36,828 nucleotides of DNA from Mesorhizobium sp. WSM3626 (GTDB lineage: Bacteria > Pseudomonadota > Alphaproteobacteria > Rhizobiales > Rhizobiaceae). This document shows positions 15,657 to 24,295 of this stretch, one piece after another. Each line of letters starts with the position of its first letter. The first letter of the stretch is position 1. The stretch is taken from assembly GCF_000513935.1 (NCBI RefSeq), contig NZ_AZUY01000048.1:185-37012 (forward strand). Direction: 5' to 3'. A model generated the notes under the pieces. It had not been told where the DNA came from. It worked only from the letters and a program-made list of their open reading frames with translations, and made no database searches. Position numbers and translations under genes: made by a program.

Positions 15657-18179
15657 ATGCCTTTGCCGCCCGCGAGTCGCCGATCCATCATGTTTTTTCG
15701 ATTGCTTCGCCTCATTCTGGTCCTGGCGCTTGTCGTTGCGGCGCCGCTGTCGTTCGAGGCGGCGGCGCAAGGCGTTGGCCAGGCGCCCGCCGGACTGGTC
15801 GCCGACCAGCAAAAGATCATCCAGGGCCTGACGACCAAGGCCGACAATTTCGAGAAGCAGACACAGCAGGATGGCGAGGACGACAGCAACCTCGTCGATA
15901 TCCGCCTGCAGCTCGAGGAATTGTCGCGGCAATCGCTGACCAGCGCGCTGGCGTTCCGCACGCGCCTGGGCGAAATCAACAGCCGGCTCGAACAGCTCGG
16001 GCCGCCGCCTGCCGCGGGCCAACCGGCGGAGCCCGACATCGTCAGCGGCGAGCGCCAGGCGCTGACGTCCGAAAAGGCGGAGATCAACGCGGTCATCGCA
16101 CAAGCTCAGACCTTGTCGATCCGCATCAGCGGGCTGATCGACAAGATCGGCAACATGCGCAGCGCGCTGTTCCGGAATCTGTTGACCAAGCGCTACGTAC
16201 TCTCGGACGCCTTGAGTCCGCAGGTGTTTTCCGATGCGCGCGACGAGTTCGGCAATTTCTACAAGGCGGTGTCGTCCTGGCTGAGCTTCGCCATCAAGTT
16301 CAAGTTCCAGGCCATCCTGGCGGCAACCTTCGTGGCGCTCGGCCTTGCGCTGGTGCTGCTGGTCGGCGGGCGGCGCCTGTTCGGGCGGGTGTTCGAGGCC
16401 GAATCCAGCAATGAGGACCCGTCCTATCTCAGCCGCCTTTCGGTGGCCTTCTGGTCGACCTTGCTGCCGACGCTGGCGGTTGCCGCCTTTCTCGGTTCGA
16501 CTATTTTCTTTTTCAATTATTATAATGTGTTGCGCGGCGATATTGGGCTCTTCCTCAATGCGCTGGCGGCCGTCATCGGCGTGGTGTTTTGCGTCAATCG
16601 GCTGACCAATGCTGCGCTCGAGCCGCGCCTACCGAACTGGCGGCTCATTCCCGTCGAAACCGGCCCGGCGCGCTGGCTGGTGCGGCTAGCGACAGCCATG
16701 GCCGTGGTCATTGGCGCCAACTATTTCCTGTCGATAGTCAACGACAAGATGGGCTCGCCGCTGTCGCTGACCATCGCCCGCAGCTTCGGCGCCGCCATAA
16801 CCGTCGGCGTCATCCTGATGCTGATGGCGATGCTGAGGCCGTTCAGGGCGCGTGACGGAAGCTGGCGACCATGGCCGGCATGGCTGCGCTATACATCGCT
16901 CGCCCTTGGCCTGTTCACCATCGTCGCGGCGCTGCTCGGTTATATCGGCCTTGCGCTGTTCGTCTCACAACAGGTCGTTGTCACCGGCACGGCGCTGATA
17001 ACAGCCTATATCGGCTTCCTGTCGGCGCAGGCGATCGGCGAGGAGGACGCTTTCGCCAACACGTCGGTCGGTCGCTGGCTGTCGGCCAATTCCAGCTACG
17101 AGGACACCGCGCTTGACCAGCTCGGCCTTGTCGTCAGCATCGCCATCAACGTGATGATCGTGCTGGTGTTCCTGCCGCTGATCCTTTTGATGTGGGGCTT
17201 CCAGCCTGGCGATATCGAGGCGTGGGCGTATAAGCTCGCAACCGGGATCAATATCGGTTCGGTGACGATTTCGGTCACCGGCATCCTGTCGGGCATTATC
17301 GTCTTCGTCATCGGCTATTTCCTGACGCGCTGGTTCCAGGGCTGGCTCGACGGCTCGGTCATGGCGCGCGGCAAGGTCGATACCGGGGTGCGCAACTCGA
17401 TCCGGCTGGCGGTCGGCTATGCCGGCGTTGCTCTTGCGGCGCTGGTCGGTATTTCGGCGGCCGGCATCGATCTCTCCAGCCTGGCACTGGTCGCCGGAGC
17501 TCTCTCCCTCGGTATCGGCTTTGGCCTGCAGAATGTGGTGTCCAATTTCGTCTCCGGCCTGATCCTCTTGGCCGAGCGGCCGTTCAAGGTCGGCGACTGG
17601 ATCGTGGCCGGCGACGTCAGCGGCACGGTCAAGAAGATCAGCGTGCGCGCCACCGAGATCGAGACTTTCCAGCGGCAGTCGGTGATCCTGCCCAATTCGA
17701 ACCTGATCAACAATGCCGTCGGCAACTGGACGCACCGCAACAAGCTCGGCCGCATCGACATCAAGGTAGGCGTCGCCTATGGCAGCGACGTCAAGCATGT
17801 CCACGCCGTCCTGCTGGAGATCGCGCGCAGCCATCCGCTGGTGCTGAAGAACCCCGAGCCGTTCGTGCTGTTTTCCAATTTCGGACCCGCCGCGCTCGAA
17901 TTCGAGATTCGTCTGTTCCTGGCCGATGTGATGAACGGCAACATCGTGCAGAACGACGTCCGCTTCACCGTGCTGGAGAAATTCGACGACCAGCACATCG
18001 AAATCCCTTCAACGCCTCGCGCGGTCGTCGAGGCCAAGAAGCACGTGGCATGGCCGACCGATGACGACAAGATCGAGGCCGATTTCGCCGAACAGCAAGA
18101 GGCCAAGGCGCAAGCCGAGGCCGAGGCGAAGCGTCAGGCCAAATCAGGCCGCAAGACACGCAAGCCCGATCCGGATTAG
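15657..18179 (+). CDS. DUF3772 / mechanosensitive (MscS-type) ion channel protein
   Basis: An 840-residue inner-membrane channel protein. A signal-peptide-like stretch (residues ~12-37, ending AAA-Q) is followed by a periplasmic helical domain of the DUF3772 kind (about 40-180), a long series of membrane helices (about 205-600), and an MscS core with GALSLGIGFGLQNVVSNFVSGL near residue 617 and AERPFKVGDWI after it. The C-terminus is charged and probably coiled (EADFAEQQEAKAQAEAEAKR). Such channels release solutes when membrane tension rises after hypo-osmotic shock. The ATG at 15657 has AGGAG upstream and is preferred over the internal ATG at 15690. Its neighbourhood of osmolyte (betaine) catabolism is suggestive, but no direct link is shown. 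Confidence 0.88.
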   Translation: MPLPPASRRSIMFFRLLRLILVLALVVAAPLSFEAAAQGVGQAPAGLVADQQKIIQGLTTKADNFEKQTQQDGEDDSNLVDIRLQLEELSRQSLTSALAFRTRLGEINSRLEQLGPPPAAGQPAEPDIVSGERQALTSEKAEINAVIAQAQTLSIRISGLIDKIGNMRSALFRNLLTKRYVLSDALSPQVFSDARDEFGNFYKAVSSWLSFAIKFKFQAILAATFVALGLALVLLVGGRRLFGRVFEAESSNEDPSYLSRLSVAFWSTLLPTLAVAAFLGSTIFFFNYYNVLRGDIGLFLNALAAVIGVVFCVNRLTNAALEPRLPNWRLIPVETGPARWLVRLATAMAVVIGANYFLSIVNDKMGSPLSLTIARSFGAAITVGVILMLMAMLRPFRARDGSWRPWPAWLRYTSLALGLFTIVAALLGYIGLALFVSQQVVVTGTALITAYIGFLSAQAIGEEDAFANTSVGRWLSANSSYEDTALDQLGLVVSIAINVMIVLVFLPLILLMWGFQPGDIEAWAYKLATGINIGSVTISVTGILSGIIVFVIGYFLTRWFQGWLDGSVMARGKVDTGVRNSIRLAVGYAGVALAALVGISAAGIDLSSLALVAGALSLGIGFGLQNVVSNFVSGLILLAERPFKVGDWIVAGDVSGTVKKISVRATEIETFQRQSVILPNSNLINNAVGNWTHRNKLGRIDIKVGVAYGSDVKHVHAVLLEIARSHPLVLKNPEPFVLFSNFGPAALEFEIRLFLADVMNGNIVQNDVRFTVLEKFDDQHIEIPSTPRAVVEAKKHVAWPTDDDKIEADFAEQQEAKAQAEAEAKRQAKSGRKTRKPDPD

Positions 18180-18239
18180 ATTTGGAATTTCAAGGTTGCA
18201 CGTCGCCAAGACCAATTGCGGCATGAATGCGGCATTCAG

Positions 18240-18267
18240 TTGCGGTTCAGCTTCCATCTCATATAAG
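18240..18267 (+). promoter_or_regulatory. Possible sigma-70-type promoter of small exported protein gene
   Basis: TTGCGG (18240-18245) and TATAAG (18262-18267) are separated by 16 bp and lie about 65 bp upstream of the ATG at 18333. The match to consensus is fair but alphaproteobacterial promoters are hard to call by eye. Confidence 0.35.
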
Positions 18268-18332
18268 CTCCATGCAAAGGCGAAAATGCCTTGTGAAATG
18301 CAACAGAGGCGGTGGGAACACCGATATTGCAA

Positions 18333-18596
18333 ATGTGGAAGTCTCTCGTCGCCGCCGTGGCTTTGCTCGCCGTGAGCGGCTCGGCCCATGCCGCAAGCGC
18401 GGTCAACAAGGACGCCGAGACGCGCACGCTGGTCGTGACCGAGGGCGGCAGCAAGACCGAGCTTGCGCTGGCCGGCGGCGAAACCGTCGAGTTCTGCCAG
18501 AACGGTTGCTTCGTCACCTTGCCCAACGGCGACCTCGAAGCCCTGACCGGTTCGGAAACCGTCGAGATTTCCGGCGGCGTCGCCCGCATCAAGTAA
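18333..18596 (+). CDS. Small exported hypothetical protein
   Basis: An 87-residue protein. MWKSLVAAVALLAVSGSAHA is a clear Sec signal peptide with an AHA-A cleavage site; the mature part (~67 residues) is beta-rich, acidic, and has two cysteines spaced CQNGC that could form a disulfide or bind metal. I do not recognise a named family. The ATG at 18333 is preferred over an in-frame GTG at 18312 because it places the signal peptide at the very N-terminus. It is followed by a good terminator hairpin, so it is probably a single-gene transcript. Confidence 0.68.
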   Translation: MWKSLVAAVALLAVSGSAHAASAVNKDAETRTLVVTEGGSKTELALAGGETVEFCQNGCFVTLPNGDLEALTGSETVEISGGVARIK

Positions 18597-18617
18597 TCTC
18601 GGTGGCATGATTGGAAG

Positions 18618-18642
18618 GGCCGGGCGTTTGCTCGGCCTTTTA
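18618..18642 (+). terminator. Rho-independent terminator after the small exported protein gene
   Basis: GGCCGGGC (18618-18625), loop GTTT, GCTCGGCC (18630-18637), then TTTTAT. One G-U pair in the stem. Located 22 bp after the stop codon. Confidence 0.75.
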
Positions 18643-18766
18643 TCGTTTCCGGTAGCTGCCTAACAATGGCGCTGAAAATCCCGCCCGCCGTTTTCAGCTT
18701 GGCTTCCAGGCCGAGGACGTGTGGGCGTTTGCCTGATGGGTAGCTGTTTTCCCTGATTTGGGAAGG

Positions 18767-18795
18767 GTCGCGCCGCATCTTTGGCGTGTCGCAAA
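18767..18795 (+). promoter_or_regulatory. Candidate half-sites (GTCGC direct repeats, 21 bp apart)
   Basis: GGTCGCG (GTCGC at 18767-18771) and GTGTCGCAAA (GTCGC at 18788-18792) repeat with a 21-bp period, upstream of the FAD/GcvT gene starting at 18888. The second copy matches the half-site TCGCAAA of the palindromes at 26221-26240 and 36165-36184. AraC-family proteins often bind direct repeats of about this period, so it may be a weaker target of the GlxA-type regulator. Short motifs in GC-rich DNA can recur by chance. Confidence 0.28.
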
Positions 18796-18887
18796 CAGGC
18801 GGTAGCGCCGTGCCCGTCGCCTGCATATTGTGCGCCGATCAAGCGGGCGCCGACGCCGCCCGCAACAGCATTCTGGAGTCGCGGGCA

Positions 18888-21449
18888 ATGGCAGAGTTTC
18901 CGAAAAAGGCGAAGGTCGTCATCATTGGCCTCGGCGGCATTGTCGGCGCATCGATCGCCCATCATCTGATCGAACGCGGCTGGGACGACATTGTCGGCAT
19001 CGACAAGTCGGGCATCCCGACCGATATCGGCTCGACCGCGCATGCGTCGGACTTCTGTTACACCACCAGCCATGATTTTCTGTCCTGCTGGACGACGCTC
19101 TATTCCATCGATTTCTACGAGAAGATGGGCCATTACGCGCGCGTCGGCGGCCTTGAGGTCGCCCGTGTCGGCGACGACGGCCGCATGGACGAGATCAAGC
19201 GCAAGATCGCTTCGGCCAAGGCTTTCGGCACGCGCGCCCGTTTGATCGAGCCCGCCGAGATCAAGGAAAAATTCCCGCTGATCGAACAGGACCTGGTGCA
19301 GGGCGGCCTGTGGGATCCGGACGCCGGTCTCGTCATTCCGCGCTCGCAGACCGTTGCCGGCAAGCTGGTCGACCAGGCCGAAGCGTCCGGCAAGCTCAAA
19401 TCCTTCGCCAACACGCCGGCGAAGTCGCTTGTCGTCAAGGATGGCCGCATCAGCGCCGTGGTGACGGACCGCGGCACGATCGAGGCCGACTACGTCATCG
19501 TCTGCGCCGGCATCTGGGGCCGGCTGATCGCCGAGATGGTCGGCGAGGACCTGCCTGTCATGCCGATCGACCATCCGCTGACCTTCTTTGGCCCGTACAC
19601 CGAGTTCGCCGGCACCGGCAAGGAGATCGGCTGGCCGCTGCTGCGCGACCAGGGCAACTCGGCCTATATGCGTGACACTGGCGATCCCAAGACCGCCGAG
19701 GGCGGCCAGATCGAATGGGGCTATTACGAAGAGACCAATCCGCGCCTCTGCCACCCGCGCGACCTGCTGGAGAAGGACCAGGCGCGGCTGTCGCCGTCGC
19801 AGCGCGATCTCGACATGGAGCAGATCCTGGCGCCGCTCGAACGCGCCATGGAACTGACGCCGATCCTGGGTGAACTCGGCTACAACGAAAGCCATTCGTT
19901 CAATGGCCTGCTGCAGGTGACGGCCGATGGCGGCCCATCGATGGGCGAAAGCCAGAAGGTGAGGGGGCTTTGGTATGCCGTCGCCATCTGGGTCAAGGAC
20001 GGCCCCGGCATGGGCAAGCTGATCGCCGACTGGATGACCGACGGCCGCACCGAGATCGATCACCACGCGATCGACTATGCGCGCTTCTATCCGCACCAGA
20101 CCAAGGAGCAGTTCATCTGGGATCGCTGCACCGAGACGGCGATGAAGGTCTACAATCCGGCGGTGCATCCGCGCGAACCCTTCTCCAAGGCCCGCAACGT
20201 CAGGCGCTCGCCGTTTTGGGAGCGGGAGAAGGAACTTGGCGGCTATTTCATGGAACTCGGCGGCTGGGAGCGCGCCCACGGCTACGCCGCCAACGAGCAT
20301 CTGCTTGAAAAGTATGGAAACCGGGTGCCGGTGCGCGAGAACGAATGGGACAACCGCCACTTCTGGCGCGTCTCCAACGCCGAGCATCTGGCGATGAGCG
20401 AGGATTGCGGCATCGTCAACCTCTCGCATTTCTCCATGTATGATATCGAAGGACCCGACCATGTCGCGCTGCTGGAATGGCTGTGCGCGGCCAAGATCGG
20501 CGGCGACAACAACATCGGCAAGGGCATCTACACCCACTTCCTCGACGAGGAAGGCATGGTGCGCGCCGACTTCACCGTGATCCGCATGACCGACCGCTGC
20601 CGGCTGATCGACGGCGCCGACGCGGGGCCGCGCGACTTCCAATACATGCGCCGCACGGCTCAGGACAAAGGGTTCGATGTCACCATCACCGATGTGACCG
20701 AGAAGTACGTCACCATCGGCATCTGGGGGCCGAACGCGCGGGCGACGTTGCAAAAGGTGGTCGAGAACCCGGATGGGCTTTCGCCGGAGAATTTTCCTTT
20801 CGCGGCGATCAAGCCGGTCAGGATCGGCGGCAAGGACGTCACCGCGTTCCGCATTTCCTATGTCGGCGAGCAGGGCTGGGAACTGCATATGCGCTACGAG
20901 GACGGTCTGGCCGTCTGGGACGCCCTGCGCTCGACAGGCGTCATGCCGTTCGGCGTCGAGACCTACGCCAATACGCGTCGCATGGAGAAGAGCCTGCGAC
21001 TGCAGAACGCCGATCTCTTGACCGAGTATAATCTGCTCGAGGCCGATCTTGCCCGACCGAAGGTCAAGGAGAACGATTTCTGCGGCAAGGCCAAGCACGT
21101 GAAGTATCGCGAACGCGCGCACCAGCCCGCCATGCTGTGCACGCTGGTGATGACCGAGAATACGGACTCCAAGGGTGTTGCCCGTTATCCCGTCAGCATC
21201 ATGCCGGTGATGGACCCCGAAAGCGGGGATACACTGGTCGACGAACTCGGCCGCCGCTCCTTCACGACATCGGTCGCCTATGGCCCGACCATCGGCAAGA
21301 ACATCGCGCTCGCCTATCTGCCCTGGGCCTATGCCCAGGAGGGCCGCAAGCTCAAGGTCGAGTATTTCGGCGAGACTTATCCGGTTGAAGTCGCCAGCGT
21401 TGGCTACAAGCCGCTTTACGACCCGGAGAATCTCAAGCCGCGGAGCTGA
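18888..21449 (+). CDS. Divergent FAD-dependent oxidoreductase with GcvT domain (DMGDH-like)
   Basis: An 853-residue DMGDH-family flavoprotein. The N-terminal VVIIGLGGIVGASIAHHL binds FAD. Where the paralogues have TWHAAG it has GSTAHASDFCY, keeping a histidine (His52) at the covalent-FAD position but changing the surrounding residues. The C-terminal GcvT region shows SYVGEQGWELHM, NTRRMEKSLRLQNADLLTEYN and a SVAYGPTIGKNIALAYL stretch. The ATG at 18888 was chosen for the GGAG upstream and because it puts the FAD motif near the N-terminus; the open frame reaches back to 18786. It stands alone after a terminator, followed by a DUF1194 gene and an ABC importer on the same strand. The substrate is probably another N-methylated compound; the altered flavin motif hints that it is not ordinary dimethylglycine. 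Confidence 0.85.
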   Translation: MAEFPKKAKVVIIGLGGIVGASIAHHLIERGWDDIVGIDKSGIPTDIGSTAHASDFCYTTSHDFLSCWTTLYSIDFYEKMGHYARVGGLEVARVGDDGRMDEIKRKIASAKAFGTRARLIEPAEIKEKFPLIEQDLVQGGLWDPDAGLVIPRSQTVAGKLVDQAEASGKLKSFANTPAKSLVVKDGRISAVVTDRGTIEADYVIVCAGIWGRLIAEMVGEDLPVMPIDHPLTFFGPYTEFAGTGKEIGWPLLRDQGNSAYMRDTGDPKTAEGGQIEWGYYEETNPRLCHPRDLLEKDQARLSPSQRDLDMEQILAPLERAMELTPILGELGYNESHSFNGLLQVTADGGPSMGESQKVRGLWYAVAIWVKDGPGMGKLIADWMTDGRTEIDHHAIDYARFYPHQTKEQFIWDRCTETAMKVYNPAVHPREPFSKARNVRRSPFWEREKELGGYFMELGGWERAHGYAANEHLLEKYGNRVPVRENEWDNRHFWRVSNAEHLAMSEDCGIVNLSHFSMYDIEGPDHVALLEWLCAAKIGGDNNIGKGIYTHFLDEEGMVRADFTVIRMTDRCRLIDGADAGPRDFQYMRRTAQDKGFDVTITDVTEKYVTIGIWGPNARATLQKVVENPDGLSPENFPFAAIKPVRIGGKDVTAFRISYVGEQGWELHMRYEDGLAVWDALRSTGVMPFGVETYANTRRMEKSLRLQNADLLTEYNLLEADLARPKVKENDFCGKAKHVKYRERAHQPAMLCTLVMTENTDSKGVARYPVSIMPVMDPESGDTLVDELGRRSFTTSVAYGPTIGKNIALAYLPWAYAQEGRKLKVEYFGETYPVEVASVGYKPLYDPENLKPRS

Positions 21450-21539
21450 TCGCCCGCGGCCGGCCTCGCTATTGGATCAGCGCGGCCACGGCCGGGCTTT
21501 TCTCTTTTTCGGTGGGCGATTCTGGCTTAACCTTGCGCA

Positions 21540-22388
21540 ATGTCTGGTTTGCCCCGCGCGAGACATCTGCTTTCGGCCACTGCCGCACTGGCGCTGACGT
21601 TCTGGCTGGCGCCGAGATCCCACGCCGACGAGCCGGTCGATGTCGAGCTGGTGCTGGCGGTGGACGTTTCGCTGTCGATGTCGGCGGAGGAGCTGGAGAT
21701 CCAGCGCCATGGCTACGCGGCGGCGCTGACGCATGACAATGTGCTGCAGGCGATCGCCGATGGCGCCTATGGCAAGATCGCCGTCACCTATGTCGAATGG
21801 GCCGGCACCGGCTGGCAACACGTCATCGTACCGTGGACGGTGATCGCAAGCCGGGCCGACGCCGAGCGGGTGGTGGCGCAATTGTCGGCCCAGCCGCCCA
21901 ACAGCGCACGGCGCACCTCGATCTCCGGTGCATTGGAGTTCGGCAGCGACCTTTTCGCCGAAAGCGGCTACCAGGGAACCAAGCGCGTCATCGACATTTC
22001 GGGCGACGGGCCAAACAACCAGGGCGCGCCGGTCAATCTCGTCCGCGACGGGGTGGTCAGCCAAGGCATCGTCATCAATGGCCTGCCGCTGATGACCCGG
22101 GGCGGCTTTTCCGGCGTCTACGACGTCAACGATCTCGACCGCTACTACAGCGACTGCGTCATCGGCGGCGCCGGTGCCTTCATGATCCCGGTCAATGACT
22201 GGACACAATTTCCCGAAGCCATCCGCCGCAAGCTTGTGCTTGAGCTTGCCGGTCCGGCGTCACCCTATTGGGTGGCGGAGGAGGCGGACTATCCGCCAGT
22301 GGAGCTGGCGCAGGACAAGCCCGCCGCCGACTGCCAGGTCGGCGAGAAAATGTGGCGCAACCGCAACTGGATGCCCGACAGCAGGTAG
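21540..22388 (+). CDS. DUF1194 domain-containing exported protein (VWA-like)
   Basis: A 282-residue protein with an N-terminal signal sequence (cleavage near SHA-D, residue 29-30). Residues 42-46 read DVSLS, the DxSxS metal-ion-dependent adhesion motif of von Willebrand A domains, followed by ISGDGPNNQG later in the fold. This matches the DUF1194 family found in Rhizobiales, of unknown function, predicted periplasmic. It starts 90 bp after the FAD/GcvT gene on the same strand. No functional link to the neighbours can be seen. Confidence 0.82.
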   Translation: MSGLPRARHLLSATAALALTFWLAPRSHADEPVDVELVLAVDVSLSMSAEELEIQRHGYAAALTHDNVLQAIADGAYGKIAVTYVEWAGTGWQHVIVPWTVIASRADAERVVAQLSAQPPNSARRTSISGALEFGSDLFAESGYQGTKRVIDISGDGPNNQGAPVNLVRDGVVSQGIVINGLPLMTRGGFSGVYDVNDLDRYYSDCVIGGAGAFMIPVNDWTQFPEAIRRKLVLELAGPASPYWVAEEADYPPVELAQDKPAADCQVGEKMWRNRNWMPDSR

Positions 22389-22442
22389 AGCAATTCCAAA
22401 CCGGGTTGCCGGCTGCTTTGTGCGCAAACACCTTCCTGTTGA

Positions 22443-22472
22443 TTGACAAGCCCGTCGGCCTCTGTGAACAAT
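22443..22472 (+). promoter_or_regulatory. Probable promoter of the ABC importer operon
   Basis: A perfect -35 hexamer TTGACA (22443-22448) is followed after 18 bp by AACAAT (22467-22472), 30 bp upstream of the ATG at 22503. The promoter overlaps an in-frame TTG at 22443, which argues against that alternative start. Confidence 0.5.
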
Positions 22473-22502
22473 TTCCCTCAGAAAAACAAAAGGGGAACTG
22501 AC

Positions 22503-23453
22503 ATGAACAGGATAACCGTCTTTGCCGCGACATTGACGCTTGCCGCGGGGTTGACCGCGCCGGCGCTGGCCGCCACCTCACTCACCATCGGCATCAGCGG
22601 CTGGACCGGATTCGCGCCGCTGACACTCGCCAAGCAGGCAGGGCTGTTCGAGAAACATGGCCTCGACGTGACCTTGAAGAAGGTGCCGCAGGCCAGCCGG
22701 CCGCTCGCCATCGCCAGCGGCGACCTGCAATGCGCCGCCACCACGGTCGAGACCTGGCTGGTCTGGAACGCCAGCGGGGTGACCACCAAGCAAATCTTCC
22801 AGCTCGACAAATCCTATGGCGCCGACGGCATCGTCGTGCGCAACGATATCAAGACCGTCGCCGACCTCAAGGGCAAGAATGTAGCGTCCTCCGCGCCGGG
22901 AACGTCGCCCTATTTCATGCTGGCCTGGGTGCTGAACAAGAACGGCATGTCGACCAAGGACGTGACGGTCGTCAATCTCGAGCCTGACGCAGCGGCGCAA
23001 GCCTTCCTCGCCGGCCAGAACGATGCGGCCGTCACCTACGAGCCCTTCATCTCGGCCGTGCGCGATAAGGCCGACCAGGGTCATATCCTGGCGACCACGC
23101 TCGACTATCCGATGGTTCTCGACACGGTCGGCTGCACGCCCGAATTCCTCAAGGCTAATCCCGACGCCGCCAAGGCGCTTGCCGACAGCTATTTCGACGC
23201 TCTCGACATGATCAAGAAGGATCCGCAGAAATCCTACGAGATCATGGGCGCCGACGTGAAACAGTCTGCCAAGGAATTCGAGGATTCGGCGAAGTACCTG
23301 AAATGGGCCGACAAGGCCGCGAACAAGCAGTTCTTCACCAAGGAATTCCAGGACTTTTCCAAGACCGCCGGCGACCTGCTGCTGCAGATGGGGCTGATCA
23401 AGGAGGCGCCCGACGTCGCCACGCTGGCCGACACCAGCGCCGTGGCGAATTGA
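22503..23453 (+). CDS. ABC transporter periplasmic substrate-binding protein (SsuA/TauA/NMT1 type)
   Basis: A 316-residue exported binding protein. MNRITVFAATLTLAAGLTAP begins a signal peptide with cleavage after ALA (around residue 23). The mature N-terminus SLTIGISGWTGFAPLTLAKQ followed by GLFEKHGLDVTLKKV is typical of the nitrate/sulfonate/taurine/thiamine-precursor binding family (NMT1-like), and SSAPGTSPYFMLAWVLNKNG is the second lobe. AGGGGAACTGAC precedes the ATG. First gene of an importer operon with permease and ATPase. The ligand is unknown; the nearby methylamine catabolism makes a small N-methylated or sulfonated compound possible. Confidence 0.87.
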   Translation: MNRITVFAATLTLAAGLTAPALAATSLTIGISGWTGFAPLTLAKQAGLFEKHGLDVTLKKVPQASRPLAIASGDLQCAATTVETWLVWNASGVTTKQIFQLDKSYGADGIVVRNDIKTVADLKGKNVASSAPGTSPYFMLAWVLNKNGMSTKDVTVVNLEPDAAAQAFLAGQNDAAVTYEPFISAVRDKADQGHILATTLDYPMVLDTVGCTPEFLKANPDAAKALADSYFDALDMIKKDPQKSYEIMGADVKQSAKEFEDSAKYLKWADKAANKQFFTKEFQDFSKTAGDLLLQMGLIKEAPDVATLADTSAVAN

Positions 23454-23477
23454 CGGTTCAACCCTTGGATACCGTGC

Positions 23478-23496
23478 GGCGGCGCAGTGCGCCGCC
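23478..23496 (+). repeat. Intra-operon hairpin between binding protein and permease genes
   Basis: GGCGGCGC (23478-23485), loop AGT, GCGCCGCC (23489-23496): an 8-bp perfect GC stem with no T-run. In ABC operons such a hairpin after the binding-protein gene commonly protects the upstream mRNA or lowers downstream expression, so that the binding protein is made in excess. Function here is inferred. Confidence 0.6.
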
Positions 23497-23521
23497 ACTT
23501 TCCCGCTGACAAAGGATGAAG

Positions 23522-24295
23522 ATGCGCCCCTTGCATCCTGTCTCCCCGAGCCTGCGAACAGTGCTCGGTATCGCCTTCTTCGTGCTGTTCGTGGCCTTCT
23601 GGGCCTGGATCACACTTGGCGGCCACGTCAACCGCATCTTCCTCGCCGACCCGCTGTCGATGCTGCGGGACGGCTGGCGGCTGTTGGTCGAGGACCGTTT
23701 CTGGCTCGACATACTGATCACTATCTGGCGGGTCTTCGGCGGCTTTGTGCTGGCCTCGGTCGTCGCCGTGCCGCTCGGCATCGCCATGGGCGCCTGGAAG
23801 CCGGTGGAAGCGTTTCTGGAACCCTTCGTCTCCTTCGCCCGCTACCTGCCGGCCTCGGCTTTCATTCCGCTGCTCATCCTGTGGGCCGGCATTGGCGAGT
23901 TGGAGAAGCTTCTCGTCATCTTCGTCGGCTCGGTGTTCCAGGTCATTCTGATCATTGCGGTCAAGGTCGGTTCCACACGGCGCGACCTGGTCGAGGCCGC
24001 CTATACGCTGGGCTCGACCAACAATGGCATCGTCAGGCGGGTCATCATGCCGGCCAACGCGCCCGAGATCGCCGAGACGCTGCGGCTGGTGCTCGGCTGG
24101 GCCTGGACCTATGTCATCGTTGCCGAACTGATCGGCTCGTCGTCGGGCATCGGCTATATGATCATCAACAGCCAGTCGCGGCTGGCGACCGGGCAGATCA
24201 TCTTCGGCATCATCGTCATCGGCCTGATCGGGCTGTTGTCCGATTTCGCTTTCAAGGCGTTCAACCGCTGGCTCTTTCCATGGAGCCTGGCGTGA
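23522..24295 (+). CDS. ABC transporter permease (SsuC/TauC type)
   Basis: A 257-residue inner-membrane permease of the BPD_transp_1 family with about six predicted membrane helices. The cytoplasmic EAA loop reads EAAYTLGSTNNGIVRRVIMP, which docks the ATPase. AAGG six bases before the ATG at 23522 makes it a better start than the ATG at 23516. The stop overlaps the GTG start of the ATPase gene (GTGA), so translation is coupled. Confidence 0.87.
   Translation: MRPLHPVSPSLRTVLGIAFFVLFVAFWAWITLGGHVNRIFLADPLSMLRDGWRLLVEDRFWLDILITIWRVFGGFVLASVVAVPLGIAMGAWKPVEAFLEPFVSFARYLPASAFIPLLILWAGIGELEKLLVIFVGSVFQVILIIAVKVGSTRRDLVEAAYTLGSTNNGIVRRVIMPANAPEIAETLRLVLGWAWTYVIVAELIGSSSGIGYMIINSQSRLATGQIIFGIIVIGLIGLLSDFAFKAFNRWLFPWSLA

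Noticed and set aside
18660..21122. An 820-codon minus-strand frame opposite the third FAD/GcvT gene
   Set aside because: The plus-strand frame carries all family motifs; the antisense translation is a typical GC-rich shadow.
21450..21539. Possible terminator after the third FAD/GcvT gene (GC-rich inverted segments followed by a T-rich run)
   Set aside because: The stem has a large internal mismatch (only two blocks of four pairs), too weak to call by eye.
22417..22428. TTTGTGCGCAAA upstream of the importer operon, considered as a relative of the GlxA-type site
   Set aside because: It lacks the GCGAC-N4-GTCGC core and is only 12 bp long, so the resemblance is to the outer bases alone.
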